DNA from: Pseudomonas fluorescens
Lineage (GTDB): Bacteria > Pseudomonadota > Alphaproteobacteria > UBA2136 > UBA6156
Reading direction: 5' to 3'
NCBI GenBank assembly: GCA_003241595.1
Contig: QFOU01000001.1
Span: 6,200 to 70,199 of the forward strand
DNA: 64,000 nt
The notes under the pieces were generated by a model, which saw only the letters and a program-made list of their open reading frames with translations, was not told the origin of the DNA and searched no databases. Positions 8,702 to 17,285 of this stretch are shown one piece after another (position 1 is the first letter of the stretch; each line of letters begins with the position of its first letter). A program made the position numbers and the translations under genes.

Positions 8702-10618
8702 ATGAAACGTATTTTGAAGTACCTTGCATGGGGTTTGGGTGGCATTGTCGCTCTGTTGGCGTTGGCGATTGTGTTACTGACGCTGTTTGGCAATACGTGG
8801 TTTAGGGGCCCTGTTGAGCGGTTGGCGAGCCGTCAGCTGGAGCGTGAGGTCACTATCGACCGGTTGGCATTCCATTTGTTGAGCGTGACACCCGGCGTGA
8901 GTTTGGAAGGTGTGCGTATTGCCAACCCGACATGGGAAGCTGACAAGCGGCCGCTGATGGCGCGCGCGGGCCGTTTTGACGTCGCCATACGCTTATGGCC
9001 ATTGTTAAAGGGTGACCTAGTGATTGCACGCCTTGGCTTGGAAGAAGCGGATGTTGCCCTGGTGCGGCTGGCAGATGGTAAGGCCAACTGGAGTTTTGGT
9101 AATGCCAAACCCGAGACGGAGGCCACCACCACGACCCCCCTCGCCTTGCCTATCATTGAGCGAATGTATGTGCGGGACAGCAAGCTGAGCTTGCGCGATG
9201 CCGTGGCCAAGTTGAATTTTGACGGAGGATTTTCCACCGAGGAAATCGAAGCCAAGCGGGGTGAGCCGTTCACGTTAAGTGGAAAAGGTACGTTGAACAC
9301 TCAACCCTTTAGTGTGGACTTGACCGGTGGAGCCTTGCGCGGCGTGCTGGAGAACGGTGCGGAAGTTGAGTATCCGTTCACGCTGGCGGTGAAGCATGGT
9401 GCCACTCAATTGGATGCCAAAGGCCATTTTGGTAACCTGATGGACTTTGATAGCTTACAAGCCACGCCGGACTTGCGCGGCAATAATCTGGCTGATCTGT
9501 ATTATATTACGGGACTGGCTCTGCCTTCCACCCGTGCTTACCGGTTACAGGGTGAGCTGAATCGGGATGGTAACCTCTACAAAATTACCAATTTACGTGG
9601 AAAGCTGGGTGGTAGCGACCTGAATGGGAATTTGAGCATTGATATTGGTGGGGCGAAGCCGTTGCTGGTGGCGGATTTGAACTCCCGCTCGCTCAACCCC
9701 GAAGATGCCGGTGTGATCTTTGGTGGAGAAGCGGCGTTGGAGGGTAAGACGCCCTATCTGATTCCCGACAGCACACTGGAACTGAGCCGGTTGCGTGGCA
9801 TGGATGCGCGCGTGACGTATCGTGCGGCCGCCATTCAGGTGGACACTTTACCATTAAAGGAAGTGTCGCTCAGTTTGCACCTCAAGGATGGTAAGATGGT
9901 GATTAGCCCGCTCGCGTTAACCCTGCCCCAAGGTATAGTCAGTTCTAGCCTGATCATTGATGCCAGTCAGGATGTGCCGCCGATCACGTTAGATGCCCAG
10001 CTCAAAGGAACGCTGGATGACTTTGTAAAACAGGCTGGTCAGGAAGGTGCGCTGAGCGGCCCGTTGCTGGCACGGGTGACGATGCAGGGGCAAGGTACCT
10101 CCTTCCATGATGCCATGAGCGTGGCGGATGGTCAGGTGGGAATCGTCATTCCCAACGGTCAGGTCCGCAAGGCATTCGCCGAACTCCTGGGGGTGAATGC
10201 GCGAGGATTGGGACTTCTGTTTACCGGCAGCCAAACGCAAATTCCCATTCGTTGTGGCGTTGGCTCGTTTAATGTCAAAGATGGTGTCTTGCAGACGCGT
10301 CATCTGGTGGTTGACACCGAGGTCACGCGGGCCGATGGGGAAGGGTATGTGAACCTGAAGGATGAGAGCCTTCATCTGACCCTACGTGGAACCCCCAAAG
10401 AAGCGCGCTTGGTACGACTTTTGGTGCCTATTCGTATTGGCGGCACGCTGCTCAGCCCGGACGTGGGTGTCAAACCGCTACCGCTCGGTGTGCAAGCCGG
10501 TACGGCTGCCGCACTCAGTGCCGTACTGACACCGATTGCCGCCATCCTTCCGTTTGTGGATATCGGGCTAGCTGAAAATGCCGATTGTGCCGCACTGGTA
10601 GCCGATACCAAGCGTTAA
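8702..10618 (+). CDS. AsmA-family protein
   Basis: A 638-aa protein with one N-terminal membrane anchor (about residues 6-30) and a long periplasmic region rich in beta-strand. The N-terminus after the anchor (RGPVERLASRQLEREVTIDRLAFHL pattern) and the C-terminal block around GLLFTGSQTQIPIRCGVGSF are typical of AsmA and DUF748/YhdP-like proteins. Members of this superfamily are now seen as bridge-like lipid-transport proteins between inner and outer membrane. The ATG at 8702 is preferred over one 36 nt upstream because it begins directly with the basic residues and anchor. It stands alone before pyk. Confidence 0.85.
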   Translation: MKRILKYLAWGLGGIVALLALAIVLLTLFGNTWFRGPVERLASRQLEREVTIDRLAFHLLSVTPGVSLEGVRIANPTWEADKRPLMARAGRFDVAIRLWPLLKGDLVIARLGLEEADVALVRLADGKANWSFGNAKPETEATTTTPLALPIIERMYVRDSKLSLRDAVAKLNFDGGFSTEEIEAKRGEPFTLSGKGTLNTQPFSVDLTGGALRGVLENGAEVEYPFTLAVKHGATQLDAKGHFGNLMDFDSLQATPDLRGNNLADLYYITGLALPSTRAYRLQGELNRDGNLYKITNLRGKLGGSDLNGNLSIDIGGAKPLLVADLNSRSLNPEDAGVIFGGEAALEGKTPYLIPDSTLELSRLRGMDARVTYRAAAIQVDTLPLKEVSLSLHLKDGKMVISPLALTLPQGIVSSSLIIDASQDVPPITLDAQLKGTLDDFVKQAGQEGALSGPLLARVTMQGQGTSFHDAMSVADGQVGIVIPNGQVRKAFAELLGVNARGLGLLFTGSQTQIPIRCGVGSFNVKDGVLQTRHLVVDTEVTRADGEGYVNLKDESLHLTLRGTPKEARLVRLLVPIRIGGTLLSPDVGVKPLPLGVQAGTAAALSAVLTPIAAILPFVDIGLAENADCAALVADTKR

Positions 10619-10636
10619 AAAGCTGAAATATAGGGG

Positions 10637-10665
10637 TTCGCCTTTGTAAAAAGGTGTGCTAGGGG
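10637..10665 (+). promoter_or_regulatory. pyk promoter, leaderless layout
   Basis: TTCGCC at 10637-10642, 17-nt spacer, TAGGGG at 10660-10665, then 7 nt to ATG 10673. The only purine-rich stretch is 1 nt from the start, too close for a ribosome-binding site. Confidence 0.45.
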
Positions 10666-10672
10666 TGAGGGC

Positions 10673-12103
10673 ATGAATACTGACATCACTCTCCCCCAAC
10701 GCCGTATGGCGAAAATTCTGGCCACCCTTGGCCCCAGCAGTTCCACCCAAGAGCAGATCGCCGCATTGGTTGAAGCGGGCGCAAATGCGTTCCGTCTCAA
10801 CTTCTCGCATGGTACGCTGGACGATCATGCCAGCCGTGTGAACGCCGCCCGTGCGGTTTCCGCCGCTACCGGCAAGCAACTACCTTTGCTGATGGACCTG
10901 CAGGGTCCGAAGATCCGTATTGGTGAAATGGCGGCTCCAGTTCAGTTGGAGCGTGGTGCCCAGCTGGTTCTGGACAACGACACCACTCCCGGTGATGGCA
11001 CCCGCGTGTGCCTGCCGCACCCCCAAATTCTGGCCGTATTGCAAGTTGGCGATACCGTTATGGTCAACGATGGCGTGATTCAACTGCGCGTTATCGAAAA
11101 GCCCTCTGATACCAAAGCAGTGACCCAAGTTAAAGCTGGTGGCGCCCTTTCCAGCCGCAAGGGTGTGAACGTGCCGGGCCGTGCGTTGCCGATGTCGGCC
11201 ATGACCGAGAAGGATATTAAAGATCTGGAAGGTGGCCTTGGTTTGGGTGTGGACTGGGTTGCCCTGTCCTTTGTCCAAACCGCGCAAGACGTGATTGAGT
11301 GCAAAGAGCGTATCAACGGCCGTGCCAAAGTGATGGCCAAGATCGAAACCCAAGCTGCCATTGAGAACCTCGCTGAGATTCTGGCCGAAGCTGACGGCCT
11401 GATGGTAGCCCGTGGCGACCTGGGTGTTGAGCTGCCGACCGAAGATGTTCCGCCGCTGCAAAAGCAGATGATCGACATGTGCCGCAAGGCTGGTAAGCCG
11501 GTAGTTGTGGCCACCCAGATGCTAGAATCCATGATCAGCAGCCCGCGCCCGACCCGCGCGGAAGCCAATGACGTAGCCAACGCCGCTTACGATGGTGCTG
11601 ACTGCCTGATGCTTTCGGCTGAAAGTGCCAGCGGTATGTATCCGGTTGAAGCGATTGAGGTTATGTCCCGCATCATCACCAAGGCCGAGCATAGCTCGAC
11701 CTGGCGTGCGGAACTGGATGCGCACCTGCCCTCTTGCGATAAAACCGCCGGTGATGCTGTTGCCCTTGCTGCCAGCAAGATGGCCGACACCTTGGGTGCC
11801 GCTGGCCTTATCGCCTTTACCGAAAGTGGCAAGAGCGTAGCCCGCTTGACCCGTCTACGTTGCGCCGCCAGCGTAATCGCGTTGACCCCGCACCAGCAAG
11901 TTGCCCGTCAGGTTGAACTCAACTGGGGTGTAACCGGTTTGGTGTGCCCTCCGGTCACCGACGCCGAGGACATGGTGGCCAAAGCCAAGACCCAAGCCAA
12001 GGCCAAGGGCCTGCTGGACAACGGCGAAATGCTGGTTGTTGTCGCTGGTGTTCCGTTTGGTAAAGCCGGTACCACCAACATGGTACGCGTGGTTCAGGCG
12101 TAA
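10673..12103 (+). CDS. pyk: Pyruvate kinase
   Basis: Glycolytic enzyme that transfers phosphate from phosphoenolpyruvate to ADP. The 476-aa length is normal. Visible hallmarks: N-terminal KILATLGPSS with the substrate-binding region (AFRLNFSHG), the catalytic lysine in MAKIETQAAIEN, the metal-binding LMVARGDLGVE segment and the following VVVATQMLESM. The C-terminal allosteric domain is present (about 340-476). It has its own predicted promoter and terminator, so it is a single-gene unit. Confidence 0.97.
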   Translation: MNTDITLPQRRMAKILATLGPSSSTQEQIAALVEAGANAFRLNFSHGTLDDHASRVNAARAVSAATGKQLPLLMDLQGPKIRIGEMAAPVQLERGAQLVLDNDTTPGDGTRVCLPHPQILAVLQVGDTVMVNDGVIQLRVIEKPSDTKAVTQVKAGGALSSRKGVNVPGRALPMSAMTEKDIKDLEGGLGLGVDWVALSFVQTAQDVIECKERINGRAKVMAKIETQAAIENLAEILAEADGLMVARGDLGVELPTEDVPPLQKQMIDMCRKAGKPVVVATQMLESMISSPRPTRAEANDVANAAYDGADCLMLSAESASGMYPVEAIEVMSRIITKAEHSSTWRAELDAHLPSCDKTAGDAVALAASKMADTLGAAGLIAFTESGKSVARLTRLRCAASVIALTPHQQVARQVELNWGVTGLVCPPVTDAEDMVAKAKTQAKAKGLLDNGEMLVVVAGVPFGKAGTTNMVRVVQA

Positions 12104-12117
12104 GCTATACCCATTAG

Positions 12118-12141
12118 AAAGGGGCCTGACGGCCCCTTTTT
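12118..12141 (+). terminator. pyk terminator, probably bidirectional
   Basis: AAAGGGGCC / GGCCCCTTTTT hairpin with TGAC loop; it also lies 20 nt past the convergent aminopeptidase stop. Confidence 0.85.
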
Positions 12142-12160
12142 GCACCTTATGCGGGACTGT

Positions 12161-13396
12161 TTAAAACACCCACTCGCCTTTGCGCATGACCGGTTCGGTA
12201 CGGCCATCGGCATGAACGCCGTCGATATCCACTTGGTCGGAACCAATCATCCAGTCGACGTGGATGAGGCTTTGGTTACCGCCTTGGGCCCGAGCTTCCT
12301 CTTCGGTGAGGTTACTTTTGGCAAAGCACTCCGTGTAGCACTGCCCCAAGGCAATGTGGCAGGCGGCGTTTTCATCGAAGAGAGTTTCGTAGAAGATCAA
12401 GCCACTTTGCGAAATGGGCGACGAGTGCGGCACCAGCGCGACTTCTCCAAGACGGGACGCGCCTTCGTCGGTGGCGATCAGCTTTTTGAAGACATCTTCG
12501 CCTTTGGCGGCAGAGGCTTCGATGATCTTACCGTCTTTAAAGGTGACGCGGATATCTTCAATCAGCGTGCCATTGAAGGACAGTGGCTTGGTGCTGGTGA
12601 CGTGGCCATCGACACGATCAGCGTGCGGGGTGGTAAAGACTTCTTCCGTCGGGATATTGGCTTGGCAGGTGCCGCCCAAGCGGGTGACCGAGGCACCGCC
12701 CTGCCATTTGTGGCCACGGGCGAGGCCCACGGTGAGATCGGTACCCGGACCAGTATAGTGGAGGGAATGGAAGTTCTTCTCGTTCAGCCAGTCGCGGCGG
12801 AAGGCGAGGTTGGCGCTGTGGACTTTCCAATCCGCAGCCGGGTTCTCGCCATTGACGCGTGAGGTGGCGAAGATAGCTTCGGCCAGTTTGGCGACGGCAG
12901 TATCTTCCGGCTCGTTCGGGAACATGACCTTGGCCCAGGCTTTGGTGGGATAGGCGACGATCGACCACGGAATGGACAGGCTGGTGATGTACTCCATGGC
13001 CGGTTTGGCGGCGATGGAGCGGGCCTTATTCATGCGCATGATCTTGGAGGAATCCTGTCCGTTCAGCAGGAAGGGGTCGGAGCCGACGATACTGAGGCGG
13101 GCGGCACCGGATTTGTAGGCTTCGGCCTGCGCATTGAAGAGCCATGGTGTGGTGGCATCGAAGCTTTCCTCGCGCCCGTGCTGGAGACGGAGAAGTGCGG
13201 CTTGATCATCGGCATAGAAGGTTGTGACGATGCTGGCACCGGCCTTGTAGGCTTCGGCAGTGATCAGGCGCACCAAGGGTAACGCCTCGATGGGGGCAGC
13301 TATAATCAGTTCTTGTCCGGGTTGGAGTTCGACACCGACATTGACGGCGGTGTGGGCGAGTTTGGCCAGTTTGGCTGGGTCTATATTATATGTCAT
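12161..13396 (-). CDS. M29-family aminopeptidase
   Basis: A 411-aa metallopeptidase of the AmpS/AmpT (thermophilic aminopeptidase) family, cytosolic, removing N-terminal residues from peptides. Family features: N-terminal KLAKLAVN-like start with QPGQELIIAAPIEA, the metal-ligand glutamate in ASRLGEVALV, ETLFDENAACHIALG carrying Glu/Asp and His ligands, and HVDWMIGSDQVDIDGV near the end with the last aspartates. These positions match the two-metal site known for M29 enzymes. It is convergent with pyk and transcribed alone from a promoter whose -10 ends 6 nt before the ATG. Confidence 0.93.
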   Translation of the reverse strand: MTYNIDPAKLAKLAHTAVNVGVELQPGQELIIAAPIEALPLVRLITAEAYKAGASIVTTFYADDQAALLRLQHGREESFDATTPWLFNAQAEAYKSGAARLSIVGSDPFLLNGQDSSKIMRMNKARSIAAKPAMEYITSLSIPWSIVAYPTKAWAKVMFPNEPEDTAVAKLAEAIFATSRVNGENPAADWKVHSANLAFRRDWLNEKNFHSLHYTGPGTDLTVGLARGHKWQGGASVTRLGGTCQANIPTEEVFTTPHADRVDGHVTSTKPLSFNGTLIEDIRVTFKDGKIIEASAAKGEDVFKKLIATDEGASRLGEVALVPHSSPISQSGLIFYETLFDENAACHIALGQCYTECFAKSNLTEEEARAQGGNQSLIHVDWMIGSDQVDIDGVHADGRTEPVMRKGEWVF

Positions 13397-13402
13397 GCGC
13401 GT

Positions 13403-13431
13403 ATAATCCCGCTGATGGCGGCTGCGGTCAA
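13403..13431 (-). promoter_or_regulatory. Aminopeptidase promoter, leaderless layout
   Basis: On the minus strand TTGACC (13426-13431), 17 nt, GATTAT (13403-13408), then 6 nt to the ATG at 13396. Confidence 0.45.
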
Positions 13432-13441
13432 CAATTCGTGC

Positions 13442-13470
13442 TTGCGGGACTTAGCTTTAGCCGTTATAGA
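13442..13470 (+). promoter_or_regulatory. tRNA-Ser promoter
   Basis: TTGCGG (13442-13447), 17-nt spacer, TATAGA (13465-13470); the tRNA 5' end follows 12 nt later. Confidence 0.55.
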
Positions 13471-13481
13471 GGTGGCCGTGC

Positions 13482-13569
13482 GGAGATGTGGCCGAGTGGT
13501 TTAAGGCGCTCGCCTGGAAAGCGTGTTGGGGGCAACCCCTCGGAGGTTCGAATCCTCTCATCTCCGCCA
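13482..13569 (+). tRNA. tRNA-Ser(GGA)
   Basis: An 88-nt class II tRNA with encoded CCA. Acceptor GGAGATG/CATCTCC with G discriminator, anticodon GGA at 13516-13518, long variable arm with GGGG/CCCC stem, and T-arm GAGG-TTCGAATC-CTC. The anticodon stem has a U-U opposition at positions 28:42 (13510 and 13524), otherwise paired. It reads serine UCC/UCU codons. Confidence 0.95.
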
Positions 13570-13664
13570 AAGTTTTTCTTCTCCTCATTACTCCCCCTCT
13601 CTTCCGCTACCTGATAACTTTGCTGCGGATGCCACATATCCCCTCATCAAGTGTGGGTACTCGC

Positions 13665-13693
13665 TTGAAGCCTGCGGAGGCATGGTCTAGGGT
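13665..13693 (+). promoter_or_regulatory. coxB promoter
   Basis: TTGAAG (13665-13670), 17-nt spacer, TAGGGT (13688-13693). The predicted start near 13700 leaves a short leader of about 20 nt before the TTG at 13721. Confidence 0.5.
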
Positions 13694-13720
13694 TGTGGGA
13701 AATAAACGGAACCCCTTGAG

Positions 13721-14689
13721 TTGAAAACGCTCCTTTCTCTTATGTGTGTCTTTGGTCTTATGGCCTTTGGTAGTGCCTATGGCGCTGAATCCATCCACCC
13801 CGGTGGCTTCCCCTCTCCCGTTGGCCCCGTGGCCAATGAAATCGGTTGGCTCTATAACCTGCTGTTCATTATCATTGCCGTGGTAGCATTGGTCGTGGCG
13901 ATCCCGATCGTTTACATCCTCTGGCGCTACCGCCGCACCAAGGTTGCCAAGCCTGCCACGTTTAGCCACAGCCTTGTGCTGGAACTGATCTGGACGACCA
14001 TTCCAGCCTTGATCTGTGTGGCTATCGCCTTCTTTAGCTACAAGGCGATGGTGATGATCCGCACCATGCCGGAAGATGCGATGAACGTGGAAGTTGTGGC
14101 CTACCAGTTCGGTTGGGACTTTTACTATCCGGACGTGAGCCAAGCCGATAAGCATGTCTCGGCGCCTGAACCAACGACCGATGACTCCGAAGTGAGTTTG
14201 CCCGGCGCGCCCCGTCAGACCAAGACATTGGTTGTACCCGTTGGCAAACCCATCGTTCTGCACGTAACGGCGCAAGATGTGATTCACGCCTTCTTTGTGC
14301 CTCACCTTGGTGTGAAAATCGATGCCATTCCTGGTCGTATCAACTACGCCTGGTTTACTGCGACCGAACCGGGTGACTGGTTAGGACAGTGCGCTGAACT
14401 TTGTGGACAAGCGCATGGCGAAATGTTCTTTAGAGTTAAGGCCGTTCCGCAAGCTGAATTCGATGCCTTTATTGCCGCCCGCAAGGCTGAGGCCGGTGTA
14501 GAAGATGTCGTTGTTTCCGACACTGTTGCCGTTGAAGCTGAAGGCGTTTCTGGTACCGTTACTGTTCCGGCAGATCCTGCTAAAAGCATGGTGCATGCAG
14601 TTGCAGCCATTGCCTCGGCGACCGTTCCCGCGGTTAAGACTCCGGTTCCTGCTCCTGTAGACACCTCTGTAACAGAGCCAACCCATTAG
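13721..14689 (+). CDS. coxB: Cytochrome c oxidase subunit II
   Basis: The subunit that takes electrons from cytochrome c through the CuA centre. 322 aa: signal peptide (1-21), two transmembrane helices (about 42-65 and 85-107) and a periplasmic cupredoxin domain. The CuA ligands are visible as His in VIHAFFVPHLGVKIDAIPGR and C224, E226, C228, H232, M235 in CAELCGQAHGEM. It begins with TTG; no ATG fits the signal peptide. About 60 residues rich in V, A, T and P extend past the usual end. There is no haem-binding CxxCH. No coxA, coxC or haem A synthase gene follows; a terminator comes directly after it. Confidence 0.95.
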   Translation: MKTLLSLMCVFGLMAFGSAYGAESIHPGGFPSPVGPVANEIGWLYNLLFIIIAVVALVVAIPIVYILWRYRRTKVAKPATFSHSLVLELIWTTIPALICVAIAFFSYKAMVMIRTMPEDAMNVEVVAYQFGWDFYYPDVSQADKHVSAPEPTTDDSEVSLPGAPRQTKTLVVPVGKPIVLHVTAQDVIHAFFVPHLGVKIDAIPGRINYAWFTATEPGDWLGQCAELCGQAHGEMFFRVKAVPQAEFDAFIAARKAEAGVEDVVVSDTVAVEAEGVSGTVTVPADPAKSMVHAVAAIASATVPAVKTPVPAPVDTSVTEPTH

Positions 14690-14696
14690 GACACAA

Positions 14697-14722
14697 AAAA
14701 GCCCTCCTGATGGAGGGCTTTT
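14697..14722 (+). terminator. coxB terminator, probably bidirectional
   Basis: AAAAGCCCTCC / GGAGGGCTTTT hairpin with TGAT loop between coxB and the convergent rsmE. Confidence 0.88.
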
Positions 14723-14732
14723 CAGGCGCCTT

Positions 14733-15410
14733 CTAACTCCCTAATCGAGCCAGACCTGCGACCACCGCCGTATCAGTGCGCAGAATGGTTGGCCCAAGCG
14801 TAAAGGGGCGAATAAGCGGATGCACATTCAACTGAGCAATTTCTTCAGGAGCGAAGCCGCCTTCAGGACCGATGAGAATCGCGGTCGGCAATTCAGCAGA
14901 AGAGGCTGGTGGAGTGGTAGCGAGACGCTCATACGCCCACAGGCAGGGAGAGGTCAGCCCGGCGAGGAAATCGGATAGTTCGGTGACCGGCAGCAAAGTC
15001 GGCAGTGTGTTACGTTCGCATTGCTCGGCTGCTTCAACCAGATGCAAATGCGCTCGCTCTGCATTAATACGCCCGACCTGAGCAAAGCGGGTTTTAATAG
15101 GAACAATACTGGTCGCACCCATTTCGGTTGCCTGACGGAGAGCTGAGTCCCACGCTTCTCGCTTGGGAATACCAAGAGCCAAGATCTTGGTTGGCAATGC
15201 AGGCTTCTCCGGCAAAATCGCCTCTATGTGAGCGGTACGGCACTTAGCATCGGTAATAGTTGCGACAGCCGCGATTCCTGTTCCATCAAACAGGTGGATC
15301 TTATCGCCCATGCCCATACGCATGACCCGATAGAGGCGGTGCTGAATATCTTCAGTCAGAGTTACCATGGCGTCAGGCGCCAGCGGGACAGGGAGATAGA
15401 TGCGCTTCAT
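14733..15410 (-). CDS. rsmE: 16S rRNA m3U1498 methyltransferase RsmE
   Basis: SPOUT-class methyltransferase that methylates N3 of U1498 in 16S rRNA using S-adenosylmethionine. 225 aa: an N-terminal PUA-like RNA-binding region (about 1-70) with HRLYRVMRMGMGDKIHLFDG, then the trefoil-knot domain carrying LIGPEGGFAPEEI and the terminal LGPTILRTDTAVVAGLARL, both diagnostic for RsmE. Length is slightly short but complete. It is convergent with coxB and downstream of the PfkB kinase gene on the same strand with a 54-nt gap. Confidence 0.95.
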   Translation of the reverse strand: MKRIYLPVPLAPDAMVTLTEDIQHRLYRVMRMGMGDKIHLFDGTGIAAVATITDAKCRTAHIEAILPEKPALPTKILALGIPKREAWDSALRQATEMGATSIVPIKTRFAQVGRINAERAHLHLVEAAEQCERNTLPTLLPVTELSDFLAGLTSPCLWAYERLATTPPASSAELPTAILIGPEGGFAPEEIAQLNVHPLIRPFTLGPTILRTDTAVVAGLARLGS

Positions 15411-15464
15411 GGCCTAGCGGTAGCAGATTTTGAAGAATGTGACTATGTGGGCGTGCGGCCGGGC

Positions 15465-16442
15465 TTAGTCGCTGTGCGGAACCGTAACTTCGGAGAAGCT
15501 TTGCAGCCGCGGGCCTAATTGCAGAACAACTGCACGTCCAAGTTGATGCCCTTGTTGCAGCGCCAGTTGAGCACTTCCTCCGCCCGTAAAGATATGCAGG
15601 AACCCTGCTGCAAAGGCATCGCCAGCCCCTGTCAGATCGGTGGGCTTCGGAATGGGCTGGGTGGGACTGTCTACAACCGGACCTTTGTCAGCAGCATAAT
15701 AAGCAGCACCATTTCCGCTCCGTGTAATCACGCGCTCAACAGATTCCAATTTTTTCGCCATGTGTGCATCATTCCCACCCAGCAGGAGTTCCCACTCAGA
15801 TTGATTACCAATAACCAGTGGATTGTAAGTTGAGATAATATCAGTCAGCACTGGTAACGCCGCCTGCACAGCGCGCGGCGAGGCCAAAGATACAATAAGG
15901 CGAGTTCCCGCAGCCGCAGCAACCTTTGCCGCATATACAGCCGCGGCCGGATGAGATCCTGCAACATAGGCCTCAATGACCAAGAAGTGAGACTGTTCGA
16001 TCAAGTTGTCGTCCACCCAACTGTCATCACTACTGGGTGGTGGTGGAAGACATTGCACCATCGTGCGCGTGCCATCGGCGGAGAGCAGTGTAAAGATATC
16101 GGTTGTACGACTTGTCGTTAATGCGGGCGTGAGAGTAACACCTGCCGCGAGCATATCTTCGATAAAGAACCGACCGGTAGGGTCTGCGCCGATCTGCCCC
16201 AGAAAGGCAACCTTGCTCCCCAACTTTGCAAGTGTGTAAGCCGTGTTGGCCCCAGCACCGCCTGCGCGGAACTGCTCTACAGTAATGGCATTGCTGAGAT
16301 CCAACATCTGAGCATGACTTAGCGTATTGCTATCGCCCTTGCGCAGATTGAATTGACTGATAAGCGTATCATCCACGTGGGCTATACCATCGACAACCGC
16401 GTTGCCGAGCACTGCGAAACTGTAATTACGTGTAGTCACCAT
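15465..16442 (-). CDS. PfkB-family carbohydrate or nucleoside kinase
   Basis: A 325-aa ribokinase-fold kinase. The N-terminal GNAVVDGIAHVDD and FRAGGAGANTAYTLAKLG segments match the substrate-binding signature, and DLTGAGDAFAAGFL contains the catalytic aspartate and anion hole. The sequence is nearest in appearance to the adenosine-kinase-like PfkB proteins common in alphaproteobacteria, but the substrate cannot be fixed. ATG 16442 is used. A TTG two codons upstream (16448) is 6 nt from a TATGGC box and could be the start if that promoter is real. It precedes rsmE and faces away from a long AT-rich gap. Confidence 0.88.
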   Translation of the reverse strand: MVTTRNYSFAVLGNAVVDGIAHVDDTLISQFNLRKGDSNTLSHAQMLDLSNAITVEQFRAGGAGANTAYTLAKLGSKVAFLGQIGADPTGRFFIEDMLAAGVTLTPALTTSRTTDIFTLLSADGTRTMVQCLPPPPSSDDSWVDDNLIEQSHFLVIEAYVAGSHPAAAVYAAKVAAAAGTRLIVSLASPRAVQAALPVLTDIISTYNPLVIGNQSEWELLLGGNDAHMAKKLESVERVITRSGNGAAYYAADKGPVVDSPTQPIPKPTDLTGAGDAFAAGFLHIFTGGGSAQLALQQGHQLGRAVVLQLGPRLQSFSEVTVPHSD

Positions 16443-16448
16443 ACCCAA

Positions 16449-17285
16449 ATTGTGGCCATAGAATGCCGAAATGTCTAGTTATTCTTGATGGTTAGCGGAA
16501 GATTGCGTTTTTAAAATAAAATGACTCTGAGTTTATAAGAATTTAAAACTGCTTTTAAACCTGTTTTACGAAGTCAAATCTTGAGTATTTTTTAGAGGTT
16601 TTTGGCATGTTTTAGACAACGCTACCGCCACCTATGGGGGCGATGTGAGATGTTGCAATATGTTGGCTTGAGCCAGTTCAAATGTGTGTTTTCGCCGCCA
16701 CAGGGCTAGTTCTGATAATCAAATTTTATATCGCGTATAAAGCTGCCCTTAGGCAGAGAGCGGGTTTACACCCTTTTTTGGCTTTGAAATCGGCCTGGAA
16801 AACGAGATGAATGCGTCTGTCAGTTTTGTTTAGTCAGTTGAATAATTGGGAAAATGTTCTTGTTATATGCTTCTGTATTTAAGAATGACATTTCACCTTT
16901 AAAATGACAAGTGACCAGCTTTTCACGGAGACTCTATTGTGCTCTTAGAGCCGCGTGATTCAACCACCACCGCCGTGAAACAACACCCTCTATATACGCC
17001 ATCTCAAACGCGTCAAATGCATACAATAAGAATACAGTTTACATGCTCTTGAACGACTCCTTCCCCAGAGTTATCCCCTGTGCATAACCCTGTGAATCCT
17101 TTTCAACAAAGCATTTACCCTCCCATCTCAGATGTAAGACACTTTAAGCCACCTTCTTTTAATTCTTGTCTTATATTTAGCAGGTGAATTCGTTTTCAAA
17201 CGACCTTTTTCCGTGAAACTCTGAAAAAGTATATATACATTTACATACGTGCACACATTGAAGGCAGAACTGGGGATTGGCTCAC
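16449..17285. other. AT-rich intergenic region with DnaA-box-like cluster
   Basis: No gene is visible in these 837 bases, which are clearly AT-richer than the flanks. TTATCCCCT at 17071-17079 abuts TGTGCATAA at 17079-17087, the reverse of TTATGCACA, which fits the DnaA-box consensus TTWTNCACA. A degenerate TGTGAATCC follows at 17091-17099, 12 nt downstream in the same phase. A stretch rich in A/T (17160-17250, including TATATATACA) lies next to it. It could be a replication origin, a DnaA-controlled promoter region or DNA acquired together with the glycosyltransferase gene. Confidence 0.4.

Noticed and set aside
16543..16558. Possible CtrA site, TTAA and TTAA
   Set aside because: The spacing is 8 nt instead of the 7 nt required by the CtrA consensus, in AT-rich DNA where this is expected by chance.
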